Below are positions 40,128-48,845 of a DNA stretch of 64,000 nt, piece after piece. A model generated the notes under the pieces. That model saw only the letters and a program-made list of their open reading frames with translations, had not been told where the DNA came from and ran no database searches. This DNA comes from Herbaspirillum sp. DW155 (lineage in GTDB: Bacteria > Pseudomonadota > Gammaproteobacteria > Burkholderiales > Burkholderiaceae_D), in the NCBI RefSeq assembly GCF_037076565.1, contig NZ_AP029028.1:3100001-3164000 (forward strand). The letters are read 5' to 3'. Both the position numbers and the translations under genes were made by a program. Position 1 is the stretch's first letter, and each line of letters starts with the position of its first letter.

Positions 40128-40208
40128 CAAGCCCGCCATATGCGGCCGCCGGACCCTTCGCGGCATTGCCGGCCGCGCAAATGCAGGCACTGCCGCGTCT
40201 TCCGCTTT

Positions 40209-40239
40209 TCCTACACCGCAAAAGGCGGCATTCCTATAG
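40209..40239 (+). promoter_or_regulatory. TCCTACA-type conserved element, site C
   Basis: Plus strand: TCCTACACCGCAAAAGGCGG, then CATTCCTATAG. Aligned without gaps to site B it keeps TCCTACA, GGC-GC, TCC and ATAG. It lies 131 bases upstream of the orphan gene at 40371, in the correct orientation. Confidence 0.5.
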
Positions 40240-40370
40240 AGAGCAAGCGCGAGTTTTTTTACTCTTGCTTCCCATAGGCGCAGTGCAGCATTGAACCGCA
40301 TGGCACAGCTTGCCGCAGCGCCGACAAGAACCCGTATCTGCCAGCCCGACTTTGCAAGAGAGCCGCCATC

Positions 40371-40778
40371 ATGTCCGCCACCGAACCCAGCGCCCGCCCC
40401 TCGCCCGTCTTTGCCAACGCCTTTGCCATGAACGCATTCGGCGCGGCACCGAAAGCCGCACAGGCTGCCGAGTTTGCCGAGCACTATGCCCGCTACGCCC
40501 GGGAATCGGCACAGTTGCTGCAACAGATTTCGATGAAGGCACCGCAACTGGCTTCGGTGCTGGATCAGCTCAATGAAGGCAGCCTGCCGCAACACATCGA
40601 ACTGGCCGCTGAGGAGACCGCAGCCCCGCTGCAGGAGCAGCGCCGCAAGCCGCGCGCAAGTCTGCTGGAGACGGTAGCCACTGCGCTGAGCCATGCGTTT
40701 CCCGGTGTGGCGTCACTGTTCCACGGCTGCCGCGCATTGCTGCAACTGAAGATGATCAAGAACAACCGACAGGCATAA
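40371..40778 (+). CDS. Orphan helical protein, 135 aa
   Basis: A 135-residue, Ala/Gln/Leu-rich protein, predicted helical ([50 protein letters not shown]) with a basic end (KMIKNNRQA). No signal peptide or known domain. The first half is faintly phasin-like in composition, but I would not call it one. The ATG at 40371 follows a weak AGAGAG. A TCCTACA-type element upstream suggests co-regulation with the divergent stress membrane protein. Function unknown. Confidence 0.65.
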   Translation: MSATEPSARPSPVFANAFAMNAFGAAPKAAQAAEFAEHYARYARESAQLLQQISMKAPQLASVLDQLNEGSLPQHIELAAEETAAPLQEQRRKPRASLLETVATALSHAFPGVASLFHGCRALLQLKMIKNNRQA

Positions 40779-40857
40779 CGAGGCGCATCCGCCAGCAAGC
40801 CTGCACTGTGTGCATGAGGGCGCCACGCCCATCACTCAACCACAACCTGGACTCACC

Positions 40858-41850
40858 ATGAAAAAAATTACCAAAGCCGTCTTCCCCGTCGCTGGCCTCG
40901 GCAGCCGCTTCCTCCCTGCCACCAAGGCGCAACCCAAGGAGATGCTGCCCATCGTCGACAAGCCGCTGATCCAGTACGCCGTGGAAGAAGCAGTGGAAGC
41001 CGGCATCACCGAGATGATCTTCATCACCGGCCGCAACAAGCGCGCCATCGAAGACCACTTCGACAAGGCCTATGAGCTGGAAAGCGAACTGGAAGCCGCC
41101 GGCAAGGTGAAGCTGCTGGAAACCATCCGCAATGTCATTCCCAAGCACATCAACTGCGTCTACGTGCGCCAGGCCGAGCCGCTGGGCCTGGGCCACGCCG
41201 TGCTGCTGGCCAAGCCGCTGGTGGGCGACGAACCGTTCGCGGTGCTGCTGGCCGACGACTTCATGGATGCCGAGCCCGGCCGGAAGAACGTGATGGCGCA
41301 GATGACCGAACTCTACGAACGCGAAGGCAAGAGCCTGCTGGCCGTGCAGGACGTGCCGCGTCCGGACACCCGCCAGTACGGCATCGTCAGCGGCAGCGCC
41401 TATGGTGATCGCACCGAACTGTTGAGCGGCATCGTGGAAAAGCCCTCCCCCGACGAGGCGCCCTCGACGCTGGCCGTTGTCGGTCGCTATGTGCTGACCC
41501 CTGCCATCTTCGAGCGCCTGGAAAATATCGGTACCGGTGCCGGTGGCGAGATTCAGCTGACCGACGCCATCTCGGCGCTGCTGGAGCATGAACAGATCCT
41601 GGCTTATCGCTACCAGGGCCAACGTTTTGATTGCGGCTCCAAGCTCGGCTACCTGAAGGCTGCCGTGGCCATGGGCTTCAAGCACAAGGAAGTGGGCAGC
41701 GGCTTTGCCCAGTATCTGCAGGAATTCGCCAGCCAGCACGACCTGGCCCAGGCCGCCCAGCCCAAGGGACCGGCCGTCGTGACTCCGCTCAAGCCCGCCC
41801 ATGTCGCGGCCGCCACCGAAGATCTGCCAGCTGTCGCCCGTAGCATGTAA
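40858..41850 (+). CDS. galU: UTP-glucose-1-phosphate uridylyltransferase
   Basis: About 330 residues from the ATG at 40858 ([20 protein letters not shown]); an in-frame ATG 48 bases upstream gives an unlikely N-terminus. The nucleotidyltransferase signature [37 protein letters not shown] and [12 protein letters not shown] are present. It makes UDP-glucose. The family is usually about 290-300 residues; here about 35-40 extra residues of Ala/Pro/Val character ([18 protein letters not shown]) form a C-terminal tail. A terminator follows. Confidence 0.95.
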   Translation: MKKITKAVFPVAGLGSRFLPATKAQPKEMLPIVDKPLIQYAVEEAVEAGITEMIFITGRNKRAIEDHFDKAYELESELEAAGKVKLLETIRNVIPKHINCVYVRQAEPLGLGHAVLLAKPLVGDEPFAVLLADDFMDAEPGRKNVMAQMTELYEREGKSLLAVQDVPRPDTRQYGIVSGSAYGDRTELLSGIVEKPSPDEAPSTLAVVGRYVLTPAIFERLENIGTGAGGEIQLTDAISALLEHEQILAYRYQGQRFDCGSKLGYLKAAVAMGFKHKEVGSGFAQYLQEFASQHDLAQAAQPKGPAVVTPLKPAHVAAATEDLPAVARSM

Positions 41851-42190
41851 GTCCCCGTTGGAGACGTTGTTGATTGCAGTCCGTCCGCAAGGCCGGGCTG
41901 CTTTTTTTTTGCGCGGCGGCGCTTCGTATAAATTGTTTTGACCTTTGTCACAGAGTTTTAACCTGGACTTGCTAGCATCGCGGCCATGAATCTGGAGAAG
42001 TTCATTTCGCCCGGGACAAGGCAAGTCGCCGCACATCCAGGCCAACAAGCGTATGCTGTGGCCACCGCACACGTCTGAAAACGTTTGCACACCAGAAAAG
42101 CGACGATGAAATCGTTGCCAGACGGCAGGAATGTTGCGGCAAAGGCGCAAAAAATATATATTGTTTATATCAATTTTAACAGGAGCGTTC
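41851..42190. other. Intergenic region: galU terminator and AT-rich leader of the next gene
   Basis: A 340-base gap. After the galU terminator (41876-41910) I see no gene. The last 40 bases before the start at 42191 are strikingly AT-rich (AAAAAATATATATTG and following), unlike the surroundings, and probably hold the promoter or an AT-rich 5' leader. Confidence 0.5.
41876..41910 (+). terminator. Intrinsic terminator of galU
   Basis: Stem GCAGTCCG (41876-41883) / CGGGCTGC (41894-41901) with one G-T pair, followed by nine T. Confidence 0.9.
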
Positions 42191-42634
42191 ATGGCCACCA
42201 GAGTTCAAGCCGCAGCAGCATCAACCGAAACGAAGAAACCTGTCGCCAAGGCGGCAGCCCCCAAGACCGCCGCGGTGAAGAAACCTGCCGTCAAGCCCGC
42301 CACCCGTGCAGCCGCCAAGCCCGCTGCCGCACCGGCGGCAGCCAAGGCCGAAAAGAAGGTAGAGAAGGCAGACAAGCCGGTCAAGGCCGAGAAGACCGAA
42401 AAAGCGCCCAAGACCAAGAAGGTCAAGCAAGTGCGCGACAGCTTCACCATGCCCGAGAACGAATACGCCGTGCTGGCCCAGGTCAAGAAGACCTGCCTGA
42501 AGGCTGGCGTGGAAATCAAGAAGAGCGACCTGCTGCGCATCGGCGTGTCGCTGATCAAGAACCTGACGATCACCGAACTGAAGGACATCCTGGGCAGCCT
42601 GACCCCGCTGAAGGTCGGCCGTCCCAAGAAGTAA
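42191..42634 (+). CDS. Histone H1-like Lys/Ala-rich protein with conserved C-terminal domain
   Basis: About 147 residues from the ATG at 42191, preceded by AGGAG. The first 80 are a disordered basic tail of Lys/Ala/Pro repeats (KKPAVKPATRAAAKPAAAPA, KAEKTEKAPKTKKVK), as in bacterial histone H1-like and AlgP-type proteins. The last 65 form a compact helical domain (RDSFTMPENEYAVLAQVKK, LKAGVEIKKSDLLRIGVSLI, ELKDILGSLTPLKVGRPKK). Likely binds DNA non-specifically as a nucleoid or growth-phase protein; the function is inferred from composition. Confidence 0.85.
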   Translation: MATRVQAAAASTETKKPVAKAAAPKTAAVKKPAVKPATRAAAKPAAAPAAAKAEKKVEKADKPVKAEKTEKAPKTKKVKQVRDSFTMPENEYAVLAQVKKTCLKAGVEIKKSDLLRIGVSLIKNLTITELKDILGSLTPLKVGRPKK

Positions 42635-42683
42635 GCACGCCTGAAGCAGGCCATGCACGGCATGGCTGACGCACTTGCAGACC

Positions 42684-42717
42684 ATGCCGCCCGGTTCGCG
42701 CCGGGCGGCATTGTTTT
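42684..42717 (+). terminator. Intrinsic terminator of the H1-like gene
   Basis: Strong hairpin ATGCCGCCCGG (42684-42694) with CCGGGCGGCAT (42701-42711) and loop TTCGCG, followed by TGTTTTT. Confidence 0.92.
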
Positions 42718-42762
42718 TGGTACGGCTTCAGTGCCTGGCGGGACGGCGCCCGCAGCAGGCGT

Positions 42763-43620
42763 TCAGAAATTGAATTCCCATTCGCAGGGCTGGCCGACCT
42801 CGATCACGCCGCCCTCCCCGCCGATGACGATGGCGTTCTGGCCGAAGGTGAGGCCGCCATCCACGCGTGCATTGGCACGATAGGTCGCCAGGGTGGCCAG
42901 CGGTTCATCGGGCCATTGCGGATCACGCAAGCCGCTGCGCTGGTCGATGCCGGGGACGGGACATCTTGCACAAGGCTTCACCAGCTTCAGTTGCACGCAG
43001 CGGTCGCCACTGCCCAGGCGCAGGGTATCGATGAAATCTTCTTCATAGGGCTCCAAACCGCTGATGACCAGGTTCGGGCGGAAGCGATCCATCGGCAAGG
43101 CCGGCGCGCCCTTGGCGGTGAGCCGGGCATTGAGGTCATCCAGCGAGGCCTGCCCGATCACCAGCAGCGGATAGCCATCCGAAAACTGCGTAGCGGCGCG
43201 ATGCTCACCGGTCCAGCGGGTACTGCAGGCGCGTTCGACGGCCGGATTGAAGCGCACCAGCCGCGTATCCTCCCCCAGATAGTCCGAACACCAGGCCCGC
43301 GCCTGCTCGCCCTGGTCCAGCGCTTCCAGCCGGCTGCTCCAGACCTGTACGGTGAGCGTGGCGACATCCTCACCTGCTGCCGCCAGTCGCAAGGGACGCA
43401 TGCCGGGTGCGCGCAACACCAGCGCGTCGTCTTCGAAGGCCGGCGTGATGCAGGCCATCTGCGGGTAGCTGCGCTGGGTCAGGAACTGGCCTTGGCGGTC
43501 CACCAGCATCCAGTGGCGGTCCAGCGCCAGGCCCAGCGGACCGATCTGGGCACGCGTGAGCGCGAGTCCGCCGCAGGACTTGACGGGATAGAAGTGGATG
43601 GCGCTGAGGGTGCTCGACAT
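42763..43620 (-). CDS. MOSC-domain molybdenum cofactor protein (YcbX/mARC type)
   Basis: About 285 residues from the ATG at 43620 (MSSTLSAIHFYPVKSCGGLA). The N-terminal MOSC_N beta-barrel (YPVKSCGGLAL, GLALDRHWMLVDRQGQFLTQR) is followed by the C-terminal MOSC domain (MDRFRPNLVISG, KLVKPCARCPVPGIDQRSG). The Cys in CARCPV is the expected molybdenum ligand. Such proteins reduce N-hydroxylated bases using electrons from a ferredoxin/reductase. There is no C-terminal ferredoxin domain here, so a separate donor is needed. Transcribed divergently from the next gene. Confidence 0.92.
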   Translation of the reverse strand: MSSTLSAIHFYPVKSCGGLALTRAQIGPLGLALDRHWMLVDRQGQFLTQRSYPQMACITPAFEDDALVLRAPGMRPLRLAAAGEDVATLTVQVWSSRLEALDQGEQARAWCSDYLGEDTRLVRFNPAVERACSTRWTGEHRAATQFSDGYPLLVIGQASLDDLNARLTAKGAPALPMDRFRPNLVISGLEPYEEDFIDTLRLGSGDRCVQLKLVKPCARCPVPGIDQRSGLRDPQWPDEPLATLATYRANARVDGGLTFGQNAIVIGGEGGVIEVGQPCEWEFNF

Positions 43621-43791
43621 GGTGATACCGTCCCTGGGATGGCGGCGCGTCCAGGCGCCGGCAGAACATGGCTGATGAGGTGTGGGCGGGACATTACCAC
43701 AAGCCGGACCTTTCGAACGGGGGGCGATACGCGGTGTTCCCACTCATGCGACAATCCCGGAAGTTTGATGAACCTTTCTGCCGGGAGCGCC

Positions 43792-44247
43792 ATGCTGTTT
43801 GCCAAATTCTTCCATCTGCTGGGGCTGACCCTTTGGGTCGGCGGCATGTTCTTCGCCCACATGGCGCTGCGTCCCGCGCTGACCGTGCTGCACCCCGAGC
43901 AGCGACTGAGCCTGATGGCGGCAGTGCTGGCCAATTTCTTCATCTGGGTCTGGGTGGCCATTGCGCTGGTGCTGGGAAGCGGCCTGCACATGATGATGGT
44001 CATGGCTGCCGGGGCCGCCAGACTGCCCCCTTACGTCCACGCCATGAGCGGTATCGGCATGGTGATGATGCTGATCTTTGCGCACATCTTCTTCGCGCCC
44101 TTCCGCCGACTCAAATCGGCCACCGCCCAACAGGACTGGGACCGCGCCTCGCGGGCGCTGCGGCAGGTGCGCATGCTGGTCGGCATCAACCTGTGCCTGG
44201 GCTTGCTGACCATTGCGGTGGGTGCATTGGGCCCGTTGAGCGCCTGA
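43792..44247 (+). CDS. CopD-family / DUF-type integral membrane protein
   Basis: About 151 residues from the ATG at 43792 (GGGAG upstream); an in-frame ATG lies at 43768. Four membrane helices (FAKFFHLLGLTLWVGGMFFA, AAVLANFFIWVWVAIALVL, HAMSGIGMVMMLIFAHIFFA, MLVGINLCLGLLTIAVGAL) with His and Met in and near them, as in CopD-like or YoaI-type membrane proteins that bind haem or copper. Annotated as CopD-like by resemblance only. A bidirectional terminator follows. Confidence 0.8.
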   Translation: MLFAKFFHLLGLTLWVGGMFFAHMALRPALTVLHPEQRLSLMAAVLANFFIWVWVAIALVLGSGLHMMMVMAAGAARLPPYVHAMSGIGMVMMLIFAHIFFAPFRRLKSATAQQDWDRASRALRQVRMLVGINLCLGLLTIAVGALGPLSA

Positions 44248-44316
44248 ACGCGCCGGGCCGGGCGTAGCGGGTGCGCTGGCCTGCCTCTGGAGCAGGCTCC
44301 GGCGGGGCAGGAACGT

Positions 44317-44344
44317 AAAAAGGGATGAGCCGGCTCATCCCTTT
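44317..44344. terminator. Bidirectional terminator between convergent genes
   Basis: Perfect palindrome AAAAGGGATGAGC / GCTCATCCCTTTT, with an A-run on one side and a T-run on the other. It serves both the CopD-like gene (plus) and the thioesterase gene (minus). Confidence 0.92.
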
Positions 44345-44367
44345 TGCTTTCCGGTACAACGACAGGA

Positions 44368-44862
44368 TCAATGCGCCTTGTCGGACCCCGGCTTGAATTC
44401 CTCATAGCGGCGCGCCAGTTCCTGGCGCAGCGACTTGCGGATCACGGCCGCATCGAAGCGGCGCTTTTCTTCCTGCGAGAACGGGCGCAGCGGCGGCACC
44501 GGGATCGGCTTGCGCTGGTCATCGACTGCCACCATGGTGAAGAAGCAGCTGTTGACGTGGCGGGTTTCCTGGGTGCGGATGTTCTCGGCGACCACCTTGA
44601 TGCCGATTTCCATGGAGGACTTGCCGGTGTGATTGACGCTGGCCAGGAAGGTCACCAGTTCGCCCACGTGGATGGGCTGGCGGAACATCACCTGGTCCAC
44701 CGACAGCGTGACCACGTACTGGCCGGCATAGCGGCTGCCGCAGGCATAGGCCACCTGGTCCAGCAGCTTCAGGATGGTGCCCCCGTGCACGTTGCCGGCG
44801 AAGTTGGCCATGTCCGGGGTCATCAGGACCGTCATGGTGAGTTGATGAGATGGCAGATCCAT
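44368..44862 (-). CDS. Acyl-CoA thioesterase, YciA/ACOT hotdog family
   Basis: A 164-residue single hotdog domain. Near the N-terminus MTPDMANFAGNVHGGTILKLLDQVAYACG has the family's GGxxLxxxD pattern; VDQVMFRQPIHVGELVTFLA and MEIGIKVVAENIRTQETRHV follow. Such enzymes hydrolyse acyl-CoA esters to free acid and CoA in the cytosol. The C-terminal 40 residues are charged and helical. Monocistronic, ending at the bidirectional terminator. Confidence 0.93.
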   Translation of the reverse strand: MDLPSHQLTMTVLMTPDMANFAGNVHGGTILKLLDQVAYACGSRYAGQYVVTLSVDQVMFRQPIHVGELVTFLASVNHTGKSSMEIGIKVVAENIRTQETRHVNSCFFTMVAVDDQRKPIPVPPLRPFSQEEKRRFDAAVIRKSLRQELARRYEEFKPGSDKAH

Positions 44863-45072
44863 GGTGCTTGGCTCTCTCTGTAGTGTGATGGCGATGGGTT
44901 GATCTTGGAATGCATGAGACGCGGCGCCGGCATCCTGCCCGCTTCCCCGAGCGCGCAGGCGGCCGGCCGGGAGGCTCTCGTGGAGGAAAGCGACCCGGCC
45001 GCGGCCGACATTATCGGCCAGCCAGCCCGGCTATGGCAAAAAAACTCGCATCAGCGGCAGGCGTGCGCCTGC

Positions 45073-46005
45073 TCAGGCGCGTAGCACCGGCTCGGCGGCG
45101 GCGAAATGCTCCTCGCAATTGCGCAGGAACTGCTGCACCGAGGCGCTGATGGCTTCCGGCGACCAGCCGGCGATATGCGGCGTCAACACCACATTGGGCA
45201 GGCCGATCAGGGCGGCCGGCGGCTTGGGTTCGCCCTCGTAGACGTCCAGCGCGGCGCCGGCCAGACGGCCCGACGACAGGGCGTCGGCCAGGGCGGCGGT
45301 ATCGACGGTGCTGCCACGACCGATGTTGACCAGATAGCCCCGGGGGCCGAGTTCTTCCAGCACCCGCGCATTGATGAGGTGCCGGGTCTGGGCGCCACCA
45401 GGGGCGGCCACGATCAGGCAGTCGGCCCAGCCGGCCAGTTGGGCCACGTCCGGGAAATAGTGGAAATCGACGTCATCGCGCTTCTTGCGGTTGCAGTAGG
45501 CGATCTCGGCATCGAAGGCAGCAGCGCGGCGGGCGATTTTCCTGCCGATATTGCCCATGCCGACGATGCCCACGCGCTTGCCGGCCAGTTGCGGCTGCAG
45601 CGGGATGGTCTCGCGCCAGCCGCCCTCGCGGGTGTAGCGGTCCAGCACCGGGATGTTGCGCAGGATGGCCAGCAGCAGGCCCAGGGCATGGTCGGCCACG
45701 CAATCCTCGTTGGTGCCGGCGCCGGTGGCGATTTCGATGCCGTTGGCCTTGGCGTGGGCAGCATCGATGTTCTCAAAGCCGGCGCCCAGCGCGCAGACCA
45801 GCTGCAGATGCGGCAGGGCGCGCATCTCGTCGGCGGTCAGACCGGTGGAGCCGTTGGTCAGCACCACGGCCACCTTTTTAGCGGGGCCGGCGATCATCGC
45901 GTCACGGCGCTGGCGATCCGGCGCGTAGAGGATGTCGTAATGGGCGGCGATGGTGGCCGTGCTTTCTTCGGAAAGATGAATCAGGACGAGCAGGGGCGGT
46001 TTCAT
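45073..46005 (-). CDS. D-isomer-specific 2-hydroxyacid dehydrogenase (hydroxypyruvate/glyoxylate reductase type)
   Basis: About 310 residues from the ATG at 46005. The NAD(P) Rossmann motif GKRVGIVGMGNIGRKIARRA, the catalytic Arg region LVNIGRGSTVDTAALADAL, DVYEGEPKPP, and the catalytic His in LTPHIAGWSPEA are all present. It reduces a 2-keto acid such as glyoxylate or hydroxypyruvate; the exact substrate is not clear. It stands alone, with 200-base gaps on either side. Confidence 0.93.
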   Translation of the reverse strand: MKPPLLVLIHLSEESTATIAAHYDILYAPDRQRRDAMIAGPAKKVAVVLTNGSTGLTADEMRALPHLQLVCALGAGFENIDAAHAKANGIEIATGAGTNEDCVADHALGLLLAILRNIPVLDRYTREGGWRETIPLQPQLAGKRVGIVGMGNIGRKIARRAAAFDAEIAYCNRKKRDDVDFHYFPDVAQLAGWADCLIVAAPGGAQTRHLINARVLEELGPRGYLVNIGRGSTVDTAALADALSSGRLAGAALDVYEGEPKPPAALIGLPNVVLTPHIAGWSPEAISASVQQFLRNCEEHFAAAEPVLRA

Positions 46006-46141
46006 GAGGGGACCTGGCAAGACGTGGGTAAGGAAGAGATGAACGAAAAAGCAATGATCGCCATTCTATGGCGAAACTGCAAAACCGTTCGTAGCTCGGT
46101 CAGCCATGCTGCATGCGAATTCCATGCCAGACCGTGCCATC

Positions 46142-46174
46142 AAAAAGCCCGGCGCGCCGTCAAGCGCGCCGGGC
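46142..46174 (-). terminator. Intrinsic terminator after the two small minus-strand genes
   Basis: Perfect stem GCCCGGCGCGC (46147-46157) / GCGCGCCGGGC (46164-46174), followed on the minus strand by TTTTTG. Confidence 0.9.
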
Positions 46175-46217
46175 CTTCAGGTGGCCCCGAGCCAGGGCTC
46201 AGGAGCGGTGCAGCCGC

Positions 46218-46460
46218 TCAATGCCGCGCCTGCTGTTTCTCCAGCAGCTCATGCGCAGCCTGGCGCGCGCCCTGCTCGGCCGCCTTTTCATCGGCGAAGG
46301 TCTGGTCGGGCAGCACACGCTGCACCGGGAATACCGGGTTGCGGTGCATGGGATTGGTCGAATGACCGAAGATGGCCACCTGAGCCACCCACTCCTCGCC
46401 GCCGATGACACGTACCCCGGCGTATTCCACTTCGTAATCGCCTATTTGTTCGGTGGGCAT
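46218..46460 (-). CDS. Small conserved-looking orphan protein, 80 aa
   Basis: An 80-residue cytosolic-looking protein starting at an ATG with GAGGAG six bases upstream. It has a beta-rich first half (IGDYEVEYAGVRVIGGEEWV, VAIFGHSTNPMHRNPVFPVQ) and a helical end (DEKAAEQGARQAAHELLEKQ). No known domain. It is 36 bases downstream of the next small gene and shares its terminator, so they form a two-gene operon. Function unknown. Confidence 0.78.
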   Translation of the reverse strand: MPTEQIGDYEVEYAGVRVIGGEEWVAQVAIFGHSTNPMHRNPVFPVQRVLPDQTFADEKAAEQGARQAAHELLEKQQARH

Positions 46461-46496
46461 GATGGTCTCCTCTGGTGCTGCTGTGGGCCGGCTGCC

Positions 46497-46745
46497 TCAG
46501 GCGGCGCCGTCGCTGCTGCGATCCTGCAGATGGGTGATGGCATAGCCTTTTTCGCCGATCTGCAGGAAGGCGTCTTCCGCCTCCAGCGTGAAATGCCGCT
46601 TGCCGTCGCGCTCGAAATCCACGTTCTGTTCATGCAGCTGCCAATCGGTATTGGTCACTTCTTCGGGCAGCGGCTTTTCATGGGGCAGGACGAGGTAGGA
46701 AAACAGACCGTCGCCGTCCGGGCGCTTGTACACATCGACTTTCAT
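46497..46745 (-). CDS. Small orphan protein, 82 aa (DUF6139-like)
   Basis: About 82 residues from the ATG at 46745 (MKVDVYKRPDGDGLFSYLVL), which has AGGAGG seven bases upstream. The sequence (PEEVTNTDWQLHEQNVDFE, HFTLEAEDAFLQIGEKGYAI) is acidic and soluble. It reminds me of a betaproteobacterial family of unknown function (DUF6139), from memory. First gene of a two-gene operon with the 80-residue protein. Confidence 0.8.
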   Translation of the reverse strand: MKVDVYKRPDGDGLFSYLVLPHEKPLPEEVTNTDWQLHEQNVDFERDGKRHFTLEAEDAFLQIGEKGYAITHLQDRSSDGAA

Positions 46746-46956
46746 CTTGGGCCTCCTGGTCGGGTTGAACATGGGCATTGCTTCAAGATGCGACTGGACG
46801 ACCCGCCATTGGTTCGCCGTGGGGAGCGTGGGAGATGCACAAAGCGGGTTGCGCTGTCAGCCTGATCCGACAGCAGCGCGGTGAGGGAGGAGGCATGGCT
46901 TCAAGATAGCACCGCCATCGGTGCGATGCCACCCGATGATGTGTGCAGCGCAGCGC

Positions 46957-47901
46957 TCAGTCCGCTTGCCGCTGCAGCCAGGCCAGGGCGCCGCGAAGGC
47001 TGCGGAAATCAGCCAGGGAACGACAGGCGATCTGCGGATGGCGCTCGCGCAGCATGCGCGAGAGCGCTGCGCCGGGGCCCAGTTCCAGCGCCACCGTGAC
47101 GCCCCGTTCGGCGCAGTTGTCCATGCAGGCGGCCCACTGGATGGGTTCGACCAGCTGACGCACCAGCAGCGCCTTGGCCTGCACCGCATCGGTAATGGCC
47201 TGGCCGGTGACGCCGGCCAGCAGCGTCAGGCCGGGCGACTCCAGCGGACGCGCCGCCAGTTGTGCAGCAAACGGCGCCGTGGCCGCTTGCATCAGGGGGG
47301 TATGCGAGGCCAGCCCAACAGGCAAGGCAGAGGTACGGGCTCCCGATATCGCCAGTTCAGCCGCTGCCGCTTGCAGGGCGGCCTCGCCTCCGCCGGCGAT
47401 GAGCGTATCCTCGCCCGTGATGATGGCCACATGGCCGCCGTGGCGGGCCAGGCAATCCCGGGCACGATCTGCCGGTACGCCGCCGATGGCCATCAATCCT
47501 TGCGCGGGCTGCGCGCTGGCGGCCTGCGTCATCGCTGCGGCGCGCTGCGCGGCCAGCGCCACGGTATCACGCGCCTCGATGACCCCGGCCACCGCATACG
47601 CGGACAATTCGCCCACGCTGTAACCCGCCACCAGCACGGGGGCACCTGCGATGGCAGTCAAGGGCTCGCGCAACGCCTCCCAGGCGGCGAGCTGGGCGGC
47701 CACGATCAGGGGCTGGGCGTTGTGGTTGGCGTAGAGCCGGGCGGAATCGGCCAGTACCGTTTCCAGAGGAGCTTGCAAGTGCGCCGGCAGATCAGATTGC
47801 GCCAGGAAGGCACTTGCCTGCGGTTCATCGCGCAGCAGGTCGAACATGCCCGCGTGCTGCGCGCCCTGCCCCGGACAAAGAATGGCCAGTCGCATGCTCA
47901 T
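46957..47901 (-). CDS. mdcH: Malonate decarboxylase, malonyl-CoA:ACP transacylase subunit
   Basis: About 314 residues from the ATG at 47901, overlapping the mdcB stop (ATGA). FabD-like fold: LAILCPGQGAQHAGMF at the N-terminus, the nucleophile Ser in GYSVGELSAYAVAG, GLASHTPLMQ with the catalytic His, and LELGPGAALSRMLRERHP. It loads malonyl onto the MdcC carrier. Last gene of the mdc operon. Confidence 0.94.
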   Translation of the reverse strand: MSMRLAILCPGQGAQHAGMFDLLRDEPQASAFLAQSDLPAHLQAPLETVLADSARLYANHNAQPLIVAAQLAAWEALREPLTAIAGAPVLVAGYSVGELSAYAVAGVIEARDTVALAAQRAAAMTQAASAQPAQGLMAIGGVPADRARDCLARHGGHVAIITGEDTLIAGGGEAALQAAAAELAISGARTSALPVGLASHTPLMQAATAPFAAQLAARPLESPGLTLLAGVTGQAITDAVQAKALLVRQLVEPIQWAACMDNCAERGVTVALELGPGAALSRMLRERHPQIACRSLADFRSLRGALAWLQRQAD

Positions 47902-48845
47902 CCCCTGTCGTCCTCCAGCAAGCCAGCCTGATGCACCAGGCAAGCCGCTGCCAGCAGATCGGCCGCACCGCCCGGAGACAGGCGTCGGGCCACGAACTCG
48001 CGATGGCAGGCCAGCGCGTCGGCTTCCCAGTCTGCGCGCGCGGTGCCGCCCGCGGCCAGGAAGGCCGCGCTGCGTTCGCGCACCAGCGCCGCGCCCTCGG
48101 CGCCGCCGCGATGATAAACGTTGGTATCGCTGAGTTGCGCCATCAGCGCAAAGAGCGCGTCAATCCGGGCGTGATCATCATCGCGCCCGGCAGCGAGGGT
48201 AGCCTGCAATTGCGGCAGGGCCACATCGAATACCGACGGGAAGCCCAAGGCCCCCTCTTCCCGCGCCCCGCCCACGGCATGCTCGGCCGCCACGCGCTGG
48301 CCGTGACTGTGCTCGTCGCCGCCCGCTGCGGCGGCACTATGGCGCGCCAGCGCATCACCCCACTGGATCAGCAAGGTGGCGCGAATCGTGGCTGGCTGCA
48401 AGGGCAGGTGGCGGCCACGCGCATGGGCCATGGCCGCGCACAGCATGCCCAGCGCGAAGATGGCGCCACGATGGGTGTTGACGCCACCGGTGGCGCGCAA
48501 CATGCGCTCTTCGGCCTGGATGGCCAGTTTCTTCAGGGTGTTGAAAGGAGCCGCGTCCAGTCCGGCTGCCGCGACCCGGAAAAAATAATGACGTAACGCG
48601 AACAGGCTGCGCAGGAAGGTCTGGGCCGTCATGTCCAGATGACTGCCATTGTCCACGCGCGACACCAGGCCCGGTTTGGGATAGAGCACCAGCTCCTGAT
48701 AGAGGCTGCGCACCGCCAGGCGCGCCAGTTGGCGGCAGAACGCCAGGTTTTCGCGGGCGGCCCGGCGCTTGCGGGTGGGCTGGGTGGGTCGGGCGGGATG
48801 GATGGGCCGGGTCAGCGTATCCGGGTGCTGCATCAGGCGGCGCAT
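47898..48845 (-). CDS. mdcB: Triphosphoribosyl-dephospho-CoA synthase
   Basis: About 315 residues. The ATG at 48845 has AGGAG five bases upstream and overlaps mdcG by 13 bases; an ATG at 48833 (TGATG overlap) is the rival start. Family motifs LYQELVLYPKPGLVSRVDNG, SHLDMTAQTFLRSL, AEERMLRATGGVNTHRGAIF and LSDTNVYHRGG are those of CitG/MdcB. It makes the prosthetic-group precursor from dephospho-CoA and ATP. Confidence 0.94.
   Translation of the reverse strand: MRRLMQHPDTLTRPIHPARPTQPTRKRRAARENLAFCRQLARLAVRSLYQELVLYPKPGLVSRVDNGSHLDMTAQTFLRSLFALRHYFFRVAAAGLDAAPFNTLKKLAIQAEERMLRATGGVNTHRGAIFALGMLCAAMAHARGRHLPLQPATIRATLLIQWGDALARHSAAAAGGDEHSHGQRVAAEHAVGGAREEGALGFPSVFDVALPQLQATLAAGRDDDHARIDALFALMAQLSDTNVYHRGGAEGAALVRERSAAFLAAGGTARADWEADALACHREFVARRLSPGGAADLLAAACLVHQAGLLEDDRG

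Larger units (their letters stand above)
39972..40370. other. Divergent intergenic region carrying two TCCTACA-type elements
   Basis: A 399-base gap between the minus-strand YeaQ/GlsB gene and a plus-strand orphan. It carries one TCCTACA-type element facing each gene (40097-40127 minus, 40209-40239 plus). No other gene seen. Confidence 0.6.
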
